Positions 20,676-31,799 of a stretch of DNA of 64,000 nucleotides are shown here, in pieces. The DNA comes from Incurvaria masculella (lineage: Eukaryota; Arthropoda; Insecta; Lepidoptera; Incurvariidae): NCBI GenBank assembly GCA_946894095.1, contig OX335644.1, positions 23,975,595 through 24,039,594 of the forward strand, written 5' to 3'. Position numbers and translations under genes: made by a program. Position 1 is the stretch's first letter. Each line of letters begins with the position of its first letter. The notes beneath the pieces are model-generated. The model saw only the letters and a list, made by a program, of their open reading frames with translations, did not search any database and was not told where the DNA came from.

Positions 20676-21225
20676 TTAAGGCGGCCCAACCCGGCGGGAC
20701 TAATTCATTCGCGGGCACTGTACAAAACCGTGCTGTTGCGCTCTGGGACCTTCTCTGTTTCAAAGAAAAAGACAGGTTCCGTGACGAGGAAGATGCAACA
20801 TGTCCACAAAAAAGATAATGTGCATAGTGTATGATTTGGTAAGATTTACAAAAATTTTGATTTCAAAACGACTTATAGCTAAAAGTAAACCACGACCGCT
20901 GTAGTCAAAAATCTAACAAAAACCAAATAGATTATAAATCTTGATTAAAGAGGCAATGTCTGATGACTAATCTTTTTAAGACTTTCTTACTTTATCATTG
21001 CGTAATAAACCACCAAAGTTATTGTATAAAACGCGCGAAAAATTCGAACTTTCGGACCTTATAACTTGGAAACCAAACACAATTTTACAATGCCAACGGT
21101 CATCAGACATCGAGTTCGATCAAATAAAGCTCTTTTGAGCAACATTTGGGATCTCTGATAAGAAATATGGGCGTGATATTCTTTCCCCGTTTGTATGGGG
21201 AGTTGAGCGGGTTGGGCCACCTTAA
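20676..21225. mobile_element. TTAA-flanked MITE, copy 2
   Basis: Begins TTAAGGCGGCCCAACCCGG and ends GGGTTGGGCCACCTTAA. Its interior aligns with 15328-15878 along the whole length, with scattered substitutions. This copy stands alone and so confirms the ends of the nested one. Confidence 0.75.
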
Positions 21226-21399
21226 AGGTAATATTCATTTATCATCTAGGACCTTCTTTATACAATATTTAATCTAGATATTATACAATATCAAGTTTTT
21301 ATTTGACATTTGAAGGAATTTTCACAATGTCTGCAGAATGTTTTTATGTGACTGGAAATAATTGATTTTATACTCTTATGACTATAAAATCAATGCTAG

Positions 21400-21770
21400 A
21401 AATCTATGGCTAATACCACACCCACCGACATATTAGCCCAACACACCTCATTTCCGAAGGAATTAGGTGCCATGCCAGGACCTTTCCTTTATGAGCACGG
21501 CTACATTGAGCTGGATGGAAAACATGGATAATTTTTTATTGCCACTTCGACCAACTTTCAATTCTCAAAAATTCAAAATGCGATGGTATCAACCCGGGCC
21601 AGATTAAATATACCACCTAGTAGGGGAAGGGGATTTACATGGATTCCAGGAGACAAATCAGAAAGAGGAAGAAAGTGGTGCATGAATGGGATGGAGATTG
21701 AACCCTGATCTCTGAGATGTTGGAAAGCAAGTCCATCCGCCCCTGAGCCACAAGCTACGAATAAATCCGT
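21400..21770 (-). mobile_element. tRNA-headed SINE, minus strand
   Basis: Reverse complement shows the head GTAGCTTGTGGCTCAGGGGC, a B-box-like GGGTTCAATCTCC, then CACCACTTTCTTCC and the shared body, with a tail at the left in GGCTAATACCACACCC. Diverged, with a small A-rich insertion near 21565. Confidence 0.65.
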
Positions 21771-21796
21771 TTTTTTGTATGTATTTTCCATTTTTA

Positions 21797-22404
21797 TGTA
21801 TTTTTTTATTTTACCTATTTGTTATAGCGGCAAAATAGAAGAAAGAAAGAAAGAAAGAAAATTTGTTTATTCAAAAAAACAACAAAATAATAGGCATATA
21901 ACTAATAACAGTAGTACAATTGCACTTTAACTATTTAAACAATAATACAAACAAAAAATACAAATGTTGTAGAAATAAACAGAGAAAAAAAGTAAAAAAA
22001 GATAAGCATGGGATGTGCAATCTTAAAATTATAACATATTATTGTTGTTACATGAATGGGTTAGGAGGCTCAGCCAGTAATCGCCTGTGAAGCAGTACAC
22101 TTCACAGGCGGCGCTGTTTTTCAGCCACCACCCTATACGGTTTAAAAAGGGGAAATAATTATTTTCGTGTCACCGGTAGTGTAGTGACGAGGCAGCTATT
22201 GCGAGAAATACATAGATTATGTGTGCTGTTATATTGGGGTAGGTACATGATTAAAGGATATGTGCATGTAAATACACACTCTGTAAAAATTTCAGCTGCC
22301 TAACTATTACGGTTTATGAGATACAGCCCTGTGACAGACGGACGGACGGACAGCGGACGCTTAGTAATAGGGTTCCGTTGGCACCCTTTGGGTACGGAAT
22401 CCTA
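21797..22404 (-). mobile_element. Interspersed repeat (minus copy) split by a LINE tail
   Basis: 22271-22404 is the reverse complement of the repeat at 16444-16642, with near identity over the last ~65 bp next to exon p7. About 21800-21837 is its far part (GTTATAGCGGCAAAATA). Between them, 21838-22265 starts with GAAAGAAAGAAAG and AATTTGTTTATTC, the signature of a minus-strand LINE 3' tail, inserted into the repeat. Confidence 0.65.
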
Positions 22405-22455
22405 AAATTAGTTACATAAAATAAACATATTTTGCATCCATTTTCCTTTCCGCAG

Positions 22456-23477
22456 CTTTGCTCCGCAACCCGCCCGGGTCGACGTCCGCGCCCCAGCGGC
22501 AGCCCGTCGCCCCGGCGCACCGCATGACCGTCATCAACGCGGCGCAGCTCATCGAGCACTCGCAGGCGGTGCCCTTCAAGTGCCGCCAGAGCACCTACCT
22601 CTGCTTCTACTGCGCCCAGGAGTTCACCGACGCGGAGCTCCTCAAGGCGCACACGAGAACGCACCGCGTCACCTCCAACGACATCGTCTACTCGATCAAG
22701 ACGAAGAACGACCTCGTCAAAGTGGACATAACCTCGCTCGACTGCAAGCTGTGCGAGAAGACCATAACGGACATAGCGACGCTCAAACAGCACCTGATCG
22801 AGGCGCACGACAAGCGATTCGCCGACGACGTCGCCGACGGGCTGCTCCCGTTCCGGCTGACGGAGAGCCTCAGCTGCGTCGTCTGCGCGAAGCGCTTCCC
22901 CTACTTCCACGTGCTCAACAAGCACATGAACGTGCACTTCAACCTGTTCATCTGCGAGGTCTGCGGCGGCGGCTTCGCGACGCGCGCCCGCATGGCGTCG
23001 CACGCGGAGGTGCACGCCACGATCGACGAGCCGTGCCCCGTCTGCGGGAAGGTGTTCAAGCTGCGCCACCGTCTGCGGCTGCACGTGCAGCTGATCCACG
23101 AGCGGCGCGGCAACCAGACGTGCAACTACTGCCCGGCGCGCTTCCTCGACTATCACCAGAAGCTCAAGCACCAGCTCTCAGTGCACGGCGAGGCGCCGCG
23201 GCAGTTCCCGTGCGACGCCTGCGGCCGGGTGCTCGCGAGCCGGCGCAACCTCACGCGGCACGTGAAGCGCGACCACCTGCGCGAGCGCAACTTCGGCTGT
23301 CCGTTCTGCGAGAAGCGCTTCTACGACGGCTCCACGCTGAAGAACCACCTCGCCGTGCACTCGAAGGAGCGGAACTTCAAGTGCGCGCACTGCGGCCACT
23401 GCTATAGCACGAAGAAGGTGCTCAATGATCACATAAAGAGGCTGCATCAACCGAGGAAGGAAGCTGTGAAAAACTAG
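22456..23477 (+). CDS. p7: alternative terminal exon with nine C2H2 fingers
   Basis: Acceptor TTTCCGCAG at 22455; the exon enters with one base carried over (CT then TTG CTC CGC), the same phase as p6. Spliced to exon 5 it would give 603 residues. Nine fingers begin CFYC, CKLC, CVVC, CEVC, CPVC, CNYC, CDAC, CPFC and CAHC; it ends PRKEAVKN with TAG at 23475. Landmarks match p6 (VDITSLDC, GLLPFRLT). An internal ATG (MTVINAAQL) precedes finger 1, so a short independent start cannot be excluded, but no promoter is visible. Very GC-rich, which produces long shadow frames on both strands. Confidence 0.88.
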
Positions 23478-24040
23478 ATGCAACATTTATACACAAATTA
23501 TGCGATCTCTCTCCTCTAAACTAGCTATACAGCTGTAACATAAAGGAGAGTTACAAAGTAAATTTAATTAATTAGTTTAGGTATGCGAGTATTTCAAATT
23601 AATCTATCTAATCTATCTACCAACTGAGGGTTGGTTGTGTGACATTATCCCCCCCCCCCCCCCCCGGGCCCATTTTCTGCAAGAGACAAATTCTAATCCT
23701 ACCCACCTACTCCCAAACTGTTACTTTTCGAACCAACCTCGGTGCGGCAATTTCGAACTCAACATAATAGTGGTTATTGTTGCAACCGAGATGATTTTAC
23801 AAGAATTCAATCATTAAGTATTAAAAGGGAGTAGCTGCAGTGCCATTCAGTGCTCAGCGCTCCAACATTCAACCAAGGGTCCACCCTGAACCTGTGCCCG
23901 AGGTTCGTCAAGGAAAACCAAGTCAAGGAGCCGGTAGGAGAACCAGCATTTGGATTATTTGGAGGTACTGATTAAAATCCACTCCCTCTTATAAACCTCC
24001 AAACGAAACATTATTAATTTATTTATTTATATACACTAGC
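23478..24040. other. 3' flank of p7
   Basis: No gene recognised. Contains a C homopolymer at about 23649-23665 and no clear AATAAA close to the stop; AATAAA lies at 24086. Confidence 0.4.
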
Positions 24041-24044
24041 AGCT

Positions 24045-24220
24045 TAGGCTGATGGGTGTACGTCATTGGCTGACACTATTTGTTAATAAAACGTCTGTTT
24101 TAAAATTATCGTCTTATTGGTTCTTGAACCCTCGCACTGATCACTTCTTGTGGCAGTTTGTTCCGAGGGTCCACCGCTCGGTTCGATAAGAAATGCTTCC
24201 TTGGGTTGGAGTTGAAGCTA
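24045..24220 (-). mobile_element. LINE C-terminal scrap
   Basis: Minus strand reads FLSNRAVDPRNKLPQEVISA, which has the form of the C-terminal (F.NR.V..WN.LP..V) box of CR1/Jockey-type polymerases. Short and without other motifs. Confidence 0.4.
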
Positions 24221-24259
24221 TTTCCCACAGGCCTAGTATGCGCCGCGCGCTTACAATAC

Positions 24260-24814
24260 AAATAGAGCGTGGCAGTGAGAAGTTAACTTGGACGTCCTAC
24301 CGCGAGTTAGAGAGGGATGGGACATACCCACCCGACGAGACTTTTTGAATCGCTAGAGGCACACAGTGTCACGGCTCAATATATGAGAATATGTAACATT
24401 TCTTTTGAATTTACCATATAGAAAGCGTGTGAAGCCATGGTGAGCTGTGCATTTGTAGCCTGTGAGGTTAGGGGGTGTGATATTCCGGACTTTTTACTCA
24501 TAAATGAGAGGAGACCCAATGATTATTTGTTAAATTATTAACATGCAATTGAAATGATTCCATTTTCTCCATGTAATTCATATTTTTTTTTGTTCTTATT
24601 ATGCTAGTTAAAAGAAGTCTTGGGAAAAAAAATATCACAAAAATTTTACCTTTATATCGTCTCATACTTTGTGCTGGTTTTTTCCCTCTAAATCTCATTC
24701 TAACTGAATCATGTAGTACATCTTTCATCTAAAGACTCGTAAATAAAACTGAATAGGAAGGACAGTTTTCGCGTTTCCTCAGTTCACGCTACATCTGCAA
24801 TAAACTTTGAGTGT
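24260..24814. other. Unassigned intergenic DNA
   Basis: AT-rich with two runs of T/A; nothing recognisable on either strand. Confidence 0.3.
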
Positions 24815-25640
24815 TCTTGCCCATTAGTCGGTAAAATATATTATTAGATGAAAGATAATTACTTTCGCTGACGATACTGCAGCCCTAGCAATTGATAAAA
24901 CTCCAGCACAGGCTTCTTTGAAACTGCAAAAGTCCCCGACTAACATATCAGACTGGCTCATAATGTGGCGTATCAAGGCAAACGAGACAATATCTGTCCA
25001 AGTGACATTTACCATCAGACGAGACGCTTGGCCACCAGTGGTATTGAACGGTATTCAAATTCCACAGGCTAATGAAGCTAAGTACTTGGGTTTATACTTG
25101 GACAGGCGTCTCACATGGAAAAAGCACATCTTCACAAAGCGCAAGGCATTGAGCATCAAACTCAGAAGCATGTACTGGCTTATGTGGAATCAGTCTCATC
25201 TGTCCATATAAAATAAATTGCTAATATATAAATGCATCCTCAAACCGATTTGGACAAAAGGTGTCGAACTTTTGGTTACCGCATCTAACTCTAATATAGA
25301 GATTATCCAGCGCTTCCAATCAAAAATGCTGCGCTGCGATAACAAACGCACCTTATTATAACAAACCACAATTTGTATCGAGATCTGTGTATTATAACAG
25401 TGAAGGAAGAAATTAAGGTCAAAACAGAAAACTATAGAAGGAGAATCCTACTACACCCAAATGATTTAGCTTCAAAATTAATGACACCAAAAGTAACATT
25501 TTCAAGGCTTAAGAAAAGAGCTCCACAATATAGAATGAGCAGATATCAGTGGATATGTGATTCCCAAGACCATTTATATATCAAACCTATCGCTCAATGT
25601 CAAAAAAAAGACAGATTGTAATAAAAGAGGAAACAAAAAG
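24815..25640 (+). mobile_element. Jockey-clade LINE fragment, 5' truncated
   Basis: Plus strand shows a FADDTA-type catalytic box near 24868, ISDWLIMWRIKANE, then AKYLGLYLDRRLTWKKHIF, LLIYKCILKPIW and SNIEIIQRFQSK, in the order of the Jockey polymerase thumb region. Stops after SIEN and in the tail break the frame. It lies downstream of the 3' end of m1. Confidence 0.75.
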
Positions 25641-25738
25641 ATATCCAAACACATGTATTAAGCTAACTTCAATCAACAGAAAACCGCTTCCTTACATAAA
25701 GATAAACACGCTGAAGGACAATACGTTTTCGAGTCCGC

Positions 25739-26808
25739 TCAATAGCTTGCGTGTTCATCCAACTTGTGATGCTTGAGCTTGATGCGGTTCTCGAACGGCT
25801 TTCCGCAAATAGTGCACAGGCAGCGCCACTCCGAGCCGGGGTGCCGCACTTTAATATGCCGCGAGAGGTCCTTAACCGTGGAGTAGCTGCTGGTGCAATA
25901 CACGCAGCGGAGCCGCTCGCCCGTGTGCGCCGACCTCACGTGCATGTCGAGCTTGGCTTTCGCGAAGAACCGCTCGCTGCACAGCTTGCACTTGTTCGGC
26001 TTGAGCGCCTGGTGGTATCTCTTGATGTGGCTGGTCAGCGCGGACTGGCACGAGAACGCCTTGCCGCAGGGCTCGCAGGCCGTCGGTCGCCTCTTCTGGC
26101 CGTGCACCCGCTCCATGTGGTCGAGCTTGTACCTGTGGTCCTTGAACCTGAGGCCGGGGCATTTGCGGCAGATCAGGAATCCGATGCCCTTGTGCGCGTA
26201 GTCGACGTGTCGCTTTTTGAGGTAGCCGCTCAGAAACGGCGCGTTGCAGGTCTCGCACACGAACTTCTTCTCCGCGTGCTCGAGGCTGTGCTTCTTTAAG
26301 CGCTGGACGCTCATGAACCCGCGCCCGCACACCTCGCAGATGTTGAGCGGGAAATGCGTCTCCATGTGCTCGTCCATCGCCGGGAAGTTTTCCGATGTCT
26401 CGTCGCACAGCTGGCACCGATATTGATCTTCATCGAGCTTGTATGGAATGAGAATATCTGCCGTGTTCTTGTACGTCGATATTGCGTGGACATCTCCGAA
26501 GTGACGCTCCAGCGCGTCCAAGTCGGGTATGCCTTGGTCGCAAACGGTGCACCGCAGGTCGGTGACGTCGACTCGGAGCGCACTTTTCGGCTCACCTCTG
26601 GCGGCGCGGCGCATGTGGGCGGCGTGGTCGCTGCGCGTGTGGTCGCGGAGCGCGGGGATCGCGAAGTCCTCGTAGCAGTTGAAGATGCAGCGGAAGGTCC
26701 TGCCGCGCCGGCGCTCGAATGGCGTCGCGTTGCTGTGGTCGAGCACGGCGACGGTGAAGTGATGGCCGTCGGTGTTCTCGGTGGCTTTCCTTTTCAAACC
26801 GGTATGAC
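25739..26808 (-). CDS. m1: terminal exon with ten C2H2 fingers
   Basis: Minus strand. Acceptor TTATTGTTCTAG, then GTCATACCGG in the common phase, giving GHTGLKRKATENTDGHHF, 356 residues to the TAG at 25741-25739 (ends KLDEHASY). Ten fingers: the first is CIFNC with three residues between the cysteines; the others start CTVC, CQLC, CEVC, CETC, CRKC, CEPC, CKLC, CVYC and CTIC. Landmarks NATPFERRRG and VDVTDLRC precede fingers 1 and 2. The first in-frame ATG lies after finger 1, so translation must start in an upstream spliced exon. Closest relatives in the window are m2 and m6. Likely a DNA-binding half of a nuclear regulator. Confidence 0.87.
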
Positions 26809-27350
26809 CTAGAACAATAATATGCTTTTCAGTCTGCCTTTGTGTATTTGTTCCTACCTAGGCATGCATGGCTGAAATTACCTTGAGCTGTTGTTATGAT
26901 TTATACCAACAGTATGCATAATTGGCCACGGCCAAGGGGTGGCAGCAGCGGCTGCAGCCGCTGCCGCCACATGGGCGTAACAGTTAATTTTCCTATAGGT
27001 CGAGTAGGCTCGGGCCTAAGCAGAGGCGAAAAATAGGGAAGGAACGGCTAAAGCCTTTTTTTATTTTAGCAGCCGCGCCTTCTAAATTTCCGAGCATAGT
27101 AATCCCTCAAGTTGTCCGAGCATCCTCCTCAAATTGGCTGCATGTCTTTTCGCTCATTCGAAATATGTCATGAGCATTGTATCCATATCAGCTGCATGAG
27201 CATTGAAATAAAGGGGCGGCGATCTTTCATAGGCCTAGAGCCAAATTAGAGCCTTAAGGGCCACTCGCCTTGCAGACACTTAGGGTGAGATCTAACGCCG
27301 TCGCCATACAGTTTTCTAATACAGAATTTACAATGGAGCCCAGATTTTAT
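26809..27350. other. Spacer between m1 and m2
   Basis: No gene recognised. A perfect 20-bp palindrome around CTGCAG lies at 26945-26964 in a CAG/CTG-rich patch. Some GC-rich tracts may be unrecognised repeats. Confidence 0.35.
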
Positions 27351-27354
27351 TCCT

Positions 27355-27487
27355 TATTCTTCACGGTTCGTGACATACAGCCTTGTGACAGATAGACAGA
27401 CGGATAGACGGACGGACGGTCAGCGGAGGCTTAGTAATAGGGTTCCGTTGTCACCCTTTGGGTACGGAACCCTAAAAACCGGCCAAG
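27355..27487 (-). mobile_element. Interspersed repeat fragment (minus copy)
   Basis: Reverse complement of the 16444-16600 repeat: CACCCTTTGGGTACGGAACC at the right, CGGA-rich microsatellite, ACAGCCTTGTGACAGA at the left, followed by AAAAACCGGCCAAGCG. Confidence 0.7.
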
Positions 27488-27489
27488 CG

Positions 27490-27944
27490 TAAACGTGTTC
27501 TCTGGTATTATTTTGCTATATCATACCAAATTTGCGTTACCGAAATGTAGCTTTTTCTCAAAAAACATGCATTTTCAGCAACATTCATTAATTCATGCTC
27601 AACTACAATTTACAAACAAACAAACAAACAAATAGGAGAACAATTCGAGAGAAAATGCGTGTGACGGACAGACACCAGAGCCAGACCATACCCTTTTTTC
27701 GCTTTTTGCGACTGTAACTAGGTATTCTGTAACTAATCTTCATGTACTAAATGTAATCATAACTATTTCACAAAGTACTGTGGCAAAAGTGTGGACAGCA
27801 CTTTTTATAATCGCAGATTCTAAAATAAACAACGTATATATTTTGATTTTACTACTTTAATAGATCCATTTTTTAGCGTCTTCTTTTAAAACCCAGGACA
27901 TTGCACAACAAATTGGTTTTATACAGGCTCCATTAAGAGTTAGC
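27490..27944. other. 3' flank of m2
   Basis: AT-rich with a CAAA microsatellite (about 27613-27631). On the minus strand ATTAAA at about 27856 could serve as the polyadenylation signal of m2. Otherwise nothing seen. Confidence 0.4.
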
Positions 27945-29014
27945 TCAGCACTTGTGCTCCTCCAACTTGTGCTTCTTCAGCGTGAGCAGGTTTTCGTGAG
28001 GTTTCCCGCAGACATAGCACAGGCAGTGCCGCACCTCGGTCGGGTGCGACAGATTCATGTGCCGCGCGAGCAACTTCACCGTCAGGTAGCGTCGGTCGCA
28101 GTAGACGCAGGGCAGGCGCTCCCCCGTGTGCGCCGACCTCACGTGCGCCTCCAGATCCTTCTTCTGTCCGAAGCCTTCGTCGCACAAGCCGCACTTATTC
28201 GGTCTCAGCGCCTGGTGAATTGTTCTAACGTGACTGGCGAGTGCGGACTGGCACGAGAACGCCTTGCCGCAGCGCTCGCAGGCCGACGTCGGCCGCTTCT
28301 TCTGGCCGTGCACCCGCTCCATGTGGTCGAGCTTGTACCTGTGGTCCTTGAACCTGAGGCCGGGGCATTTGGCGCAAATCGAGAACCCGACGCCCTCGTG
28401 CACGTAGCTGACGTGCCGCTTCTTGAGATAGCCGCTCAGGAATCGCGCGTCGCAGGTCTCGCACGCGAAGCTCTTCTCCGCGTGCTCGAGGCTGTGCTTC
28501 TTTAGGCGACGCACGCTCATGAACCCGCGCCCGCACACCTCGCAGATGTTTAGCGGGAAATGCGACTCCATGTGCTCGTCTATGGCAGGGAATTCTTCAC
28601 ATTTCTCGTCGCACAACTGACACTGGTAGCCCTCTCCGGCAAGTTTATATGGAATGAGAACATCTGCCGTATTCCTGTAGGTCGATATTCGGTGGATATC
28701 ATTGAGGTGACGCTCCAGCGTTTCCAAATCGGGAGTTTTCAGGTCGCAAATGGTGCACTGCAGGTCGGTGATGTCGACTCGTAGTGCGGTCTTCGGTTCA
28801 CCTTTGGCGGCGCGGAATATATGGGCGATGTGGTCGCTGCGGGTGTGATCGCGGAGCGCGGGCACATCGAAGTGCTCGTAGCAGTTGAAGATGCAGCAGA
28901 ACGTCTTACCGCGCCGGCGTTCGAACGGCGTCGCGTTGCTGTGGTTGAGAACGGCGATTGAAAAGTGATTGGCGTCGGCGCTCGCGGGGACTTTTTCTTT
29001 CGAACCGGGAGAAC
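27945..29014 (-). CDS. m2: terminal exon with ten C2H2 fingers
   Basis: Acceptor ATTGTTTTAG then GTTCTCCCGG (GSPGSKEKVPASADANHF), common phase, 356 residues, stop at 27945. An ATG further out (29048) is in frame but would place intron-like AT-rich residues (MKIHTCIFIV) before the acceptor; I prefer the spliced reading. Fingers begin CIFNC, CTIC, CQLC, CEVC, CETC, CAKC, CERC, CGLC, CVYC and CYVC. Fingers 4 to 6 are almost the same as in m1, while fingers 8 to 10 differ, so the two cassettes should read partly different DNA. Confidence 0.87.
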
Positions 29015-29607
29015 CTAAAACAATAAATATACATGTATGGATTTTCAAACTACACTGTTACGTTGGTGTACATGAATGACTGACATCACGCATACATTTT
29101 ATGACACCTCATTTCGTAATGTTTATTCTGGAAAATAATGCCCTATATTTGAGCGTCATTGAGCAGTTACAATGCAGGGGTTGGGGGCTGGACCGGCGGA
29201 AGATGTGAGAAAATATGTGAGGGGATTTCGATAAATAATTGCAAAATTTTCTACCCAGTTAAAGTTTTCATCATGCCTGCCTAGGGAAAATTTGGAATTA
29301 AGCTTAGTTTAATATCGGTGTAACTAGTTCTTGCAGTGACAGGAGATGGCGCTGATAGTAATGTCAAAGTAGCTGTGAAAATGAGAAGTATTTAGCGACG
29401 TTGTATGAAGCATGTATGAAGTTAGCAGTCTATCCCTACTATCCTTTGTCTATGTTTCTGTTTAGAGTTCCACCTCGGTAAGACATAATGGCTCGTTATT
29501 TTCTTTAACTTAGAAGAGCGATAAGGAACAATTTAGTAAACAGAATCCATTGCCATTCATTGGCCGAACTTCCATTTCTAGTTTCGTTCAAGTCCTAACG
29601 GTACAGT
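29015..29607. other. Spacer upstream of m2
   Basis: AT-rich; no gene, repeat or minus-strand 5' exon recognised. Confidence 0.3.
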
Positions 29608-29825
29608 AGGTCTATTCCTCGCATTTAGTAATCAGGAATCCTGAGTCTAGAAAACCGCTTTTGTAGCGGTTTTCAAAGCGATTTTCTTGACTAAAATATT
29701 CCGTATAAGTTTTTTTAATGAATCAAGGTTTTCCGTAGAAAAACTCGCTTTTAAAATCGCTATAAAAGCGGTTATCTAGACTCCGGGTTCCTGATTCCTG
29801 ATTATAGAATGCCATGAATAGACCT
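29608..29825. mobile_element. Small MITE
   Basis: Outer ends AGGTCTATTC and GAATAGACCT are inverted, continuing inward through ATCAGGAATC and GAGTCTAG blocks and AAAACCGCTTTTGTAGCG to a ~50-bp loop. 218 bp, no coding capacity. Confidence 0.65.
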
Positions 29826-30736
29826 GCTGAGCGGATGACTAGTCACAGTCACTACTATTTTGTTTCGACCTCTACAATGTTTGTAGTAGTACACAAAATG
29901 AAGAGGACTTTGAGGCACTCATTAACAATGCTTCGTGCATGATCCCTTTATGGCTGGCTTCACTGGCTTACTATCACACCTAGTTACCAAGCGCAGGCAT
30001 TCGTCCAACCCGGACAGACTCATCTGAGCTGGTGCCAAATTGACACCCACTACATCCCCGCCCCACTAGGTATCGTTAGGTACCTAACTATTCCCCTGAA
30101 GCGATCTTAATTTTTCGCAAAGATTCAACATTTAAGACCCGCCAGCAAAGAACTGTCATTTCGAACAAATTGCCTGTCGCTTATGACATTTTTTTATCCA
30201 TACTGTTTAAGAACGCCGTGCAACTGGCTGATGCAACTAGGCATCATGTATGAAAGGTCGTGACATGATGCCTAGTTTCCATGTGGTGTGTCGGGTTAAT
30301 ATCATGACAGTACGTGTGGGATTAGCCATCATTGTCCAGTTACTAAAAAGCCAATATGTGGGTGCATCATAGACCTAGCATGATCTTATTTCTATGGGGT
30401 GCATTAACTTTGCAGATACCTGTAATGGACTACTTACTATGTATTCCGAGGGATTAGCAAACAGGAGAACAGAAACACCTTGTAGCGAAGGGGTTTAATT
30501 TTAGCAAATTAAAGTATAATTTTATTTGAAAAAAAAAAACATCTCCGGTGTAACGAAATGAAGATAGGTCACGCATCCAACGGATTGGCGCATTTACGAG
30601 TTTTAAGTAGCACACAGATCTTCACACATATTTTTCGAAAGTAGTCATAATATTGACACTTGCTTATGCGACTAGATTGCTTGATCGAGGACATTGCGTA
30701 ATATATTTCCACATCTTCGGGCCTCTTAAATCTAGC
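29826..30736. other. Spacer between m3 and the MITE
   Basis: 30245-30345 is a plus-strand SINE tail (ATGATGCCTAGTTTCCATGT, GGGATTAGCCATC). Elsewhere nothing is recognised apart from an A run near 30530. Confidence 0.4.
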
Positions 30737-31195
30737 TCAGCACTTGTGCTCCTCTATCTTGTGCTGCTTGAGCACGGCGAGGTTCTCGTGAGGCTTTCCG
30801 CAGATCGAGCACAGGCAGCGTCTCTCTCGGTTCGGGTGCAGCTGACCGATGTGCTGCGCAAGCAGCTTCACCGTCAGGTAGCTTCGATCGCAGTGGACGC
30901 ACCGCAGCCGCTCGCCCGTGTGCGCCGACCTCACGTGCACCTCCAGATCGACCTGCTTGAAGAACCCTTCGCCGCACCAGTTGCACTTGCACGGCTTCAG
31001 TCCCTTGTGGACCATTTGCACGTGCTTGTTGAGCAACGACTGGCACGAGAACACCTTGCCGCAGGGCTCGCAGGCCGGCGTGGGCCGCTTCTCGTTGTGC
31101 ACCCGCTCCATGTGGTCCAGCTTGTACCTGTGCTCCTTGAACCTCAGGCCGGGGCATTTGGCGCATATCAGAAACCCGATCCCTCTGTGCACGTG
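30737..31195 (-). pseudogene. m3: 5'-truncated finger exon, last five fingers only
   Basis: The minus strand encodes VHRGIGFLICAKCPGLRF through five fingers (CAKC, CEPC, CNWC, CVHC, CSIC) to the stop at 30737 (ends HKIEEHKC like m2). Homology to m1/m2 breaks abruptly at about 31195; fingers 1-5 and the splice acceptor are absent, and the next bases belong to a retroelement fragment in the opposite orientation. The retained half has no internal stop, so the loss may be recent or the piece may still be conserved by chance. No acceptor is visible at the junction. Confidence 0.8.
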
Positions 31196-31197
31196 GC

Positions 31198-31378
31198 AGT
31201 TCGCCAATAGATTGTGCAAGTTGCTCGTGGAGGCCACTGACGACCGGCGAGCTCCGTCTTTTTTCCGCCAGCGGGTGTCTCTCGTCATTCAGCGGGGGAA
31301 CGCAGCATCCGTCATGGGGACAATGACAACGGGACCCATGATGGACGATTATTTTTACGTTTAGGTCAGTCAGTCAGT
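31198..31378 (+). mobile_element. Retroelement C-terminal fragment joined to m3
   Basis: Plus strand encodes LCKLLVEATDDRRAPSFF then RVSLVIQRGNAASVMGTM, a stop, and a GTCA repeat. It matches the end of the ORF at 49114-49602 ([20 protein letters not shown]). It starts exactly where homology of m3 ends. Confidence 0.6.
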
Positions 31379-31589
31379 AATTATTTTTTTCTATTTTGCA
31401 GTTTTATGTATATCTCATTATAATTGTGTCGAACATTGATCGAATTGAAAAAAGTGGTGCGGGATATCTTTCTCTGCGCTGTTGCATGCAGCATGGCGAA
31501 CGTTCTTTATAACTTCCTCTTCATTCTACTATAAAATATTACACTACTACATCGCCGACAGCGGAACGTCCACATTCCTCCTAGAAGAA

Positions 31590-31790
31590 CCAATCGATCC
31601 TGTATCTATATGGTCGGGTGAACTCTAGAACGGAATACCTGCCGTGGCATTTCCCCCGCAAACATTTGGTTTTCGTGGCCAACAACAAAATTTTAAAGTC
31701 CATATCCGTCTTGTAGCATCTCTTTTTTTAGAGTCTCGCGTGCGCCATATGTCGCGCTTAAAATAAAACCTATTTAGTCGCTTTTATAAA
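31590..31790 (+). mobile_element. Possible LINE 3' scrap
   Basis: The end GCGTGCGCCATATGTCGCGC and following A-rich stretch resemble 56290-56320 (GCGTACGCCATATGCCGAGC). No polymerase motif remains. Confidence 0.35.
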
Positions 31791-31799
31791 ATGTTTTTA

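Noticed and set aside
22314..23171. Long minus-strand open frame opposite p7, and similar long antisense frames opposite p6, m1, m4, m5, m6 and m7
   Set aside because: They are shadows of GC-rich finger exons; the translations are low-complexity (A, V, R, L rich) and have no domain.
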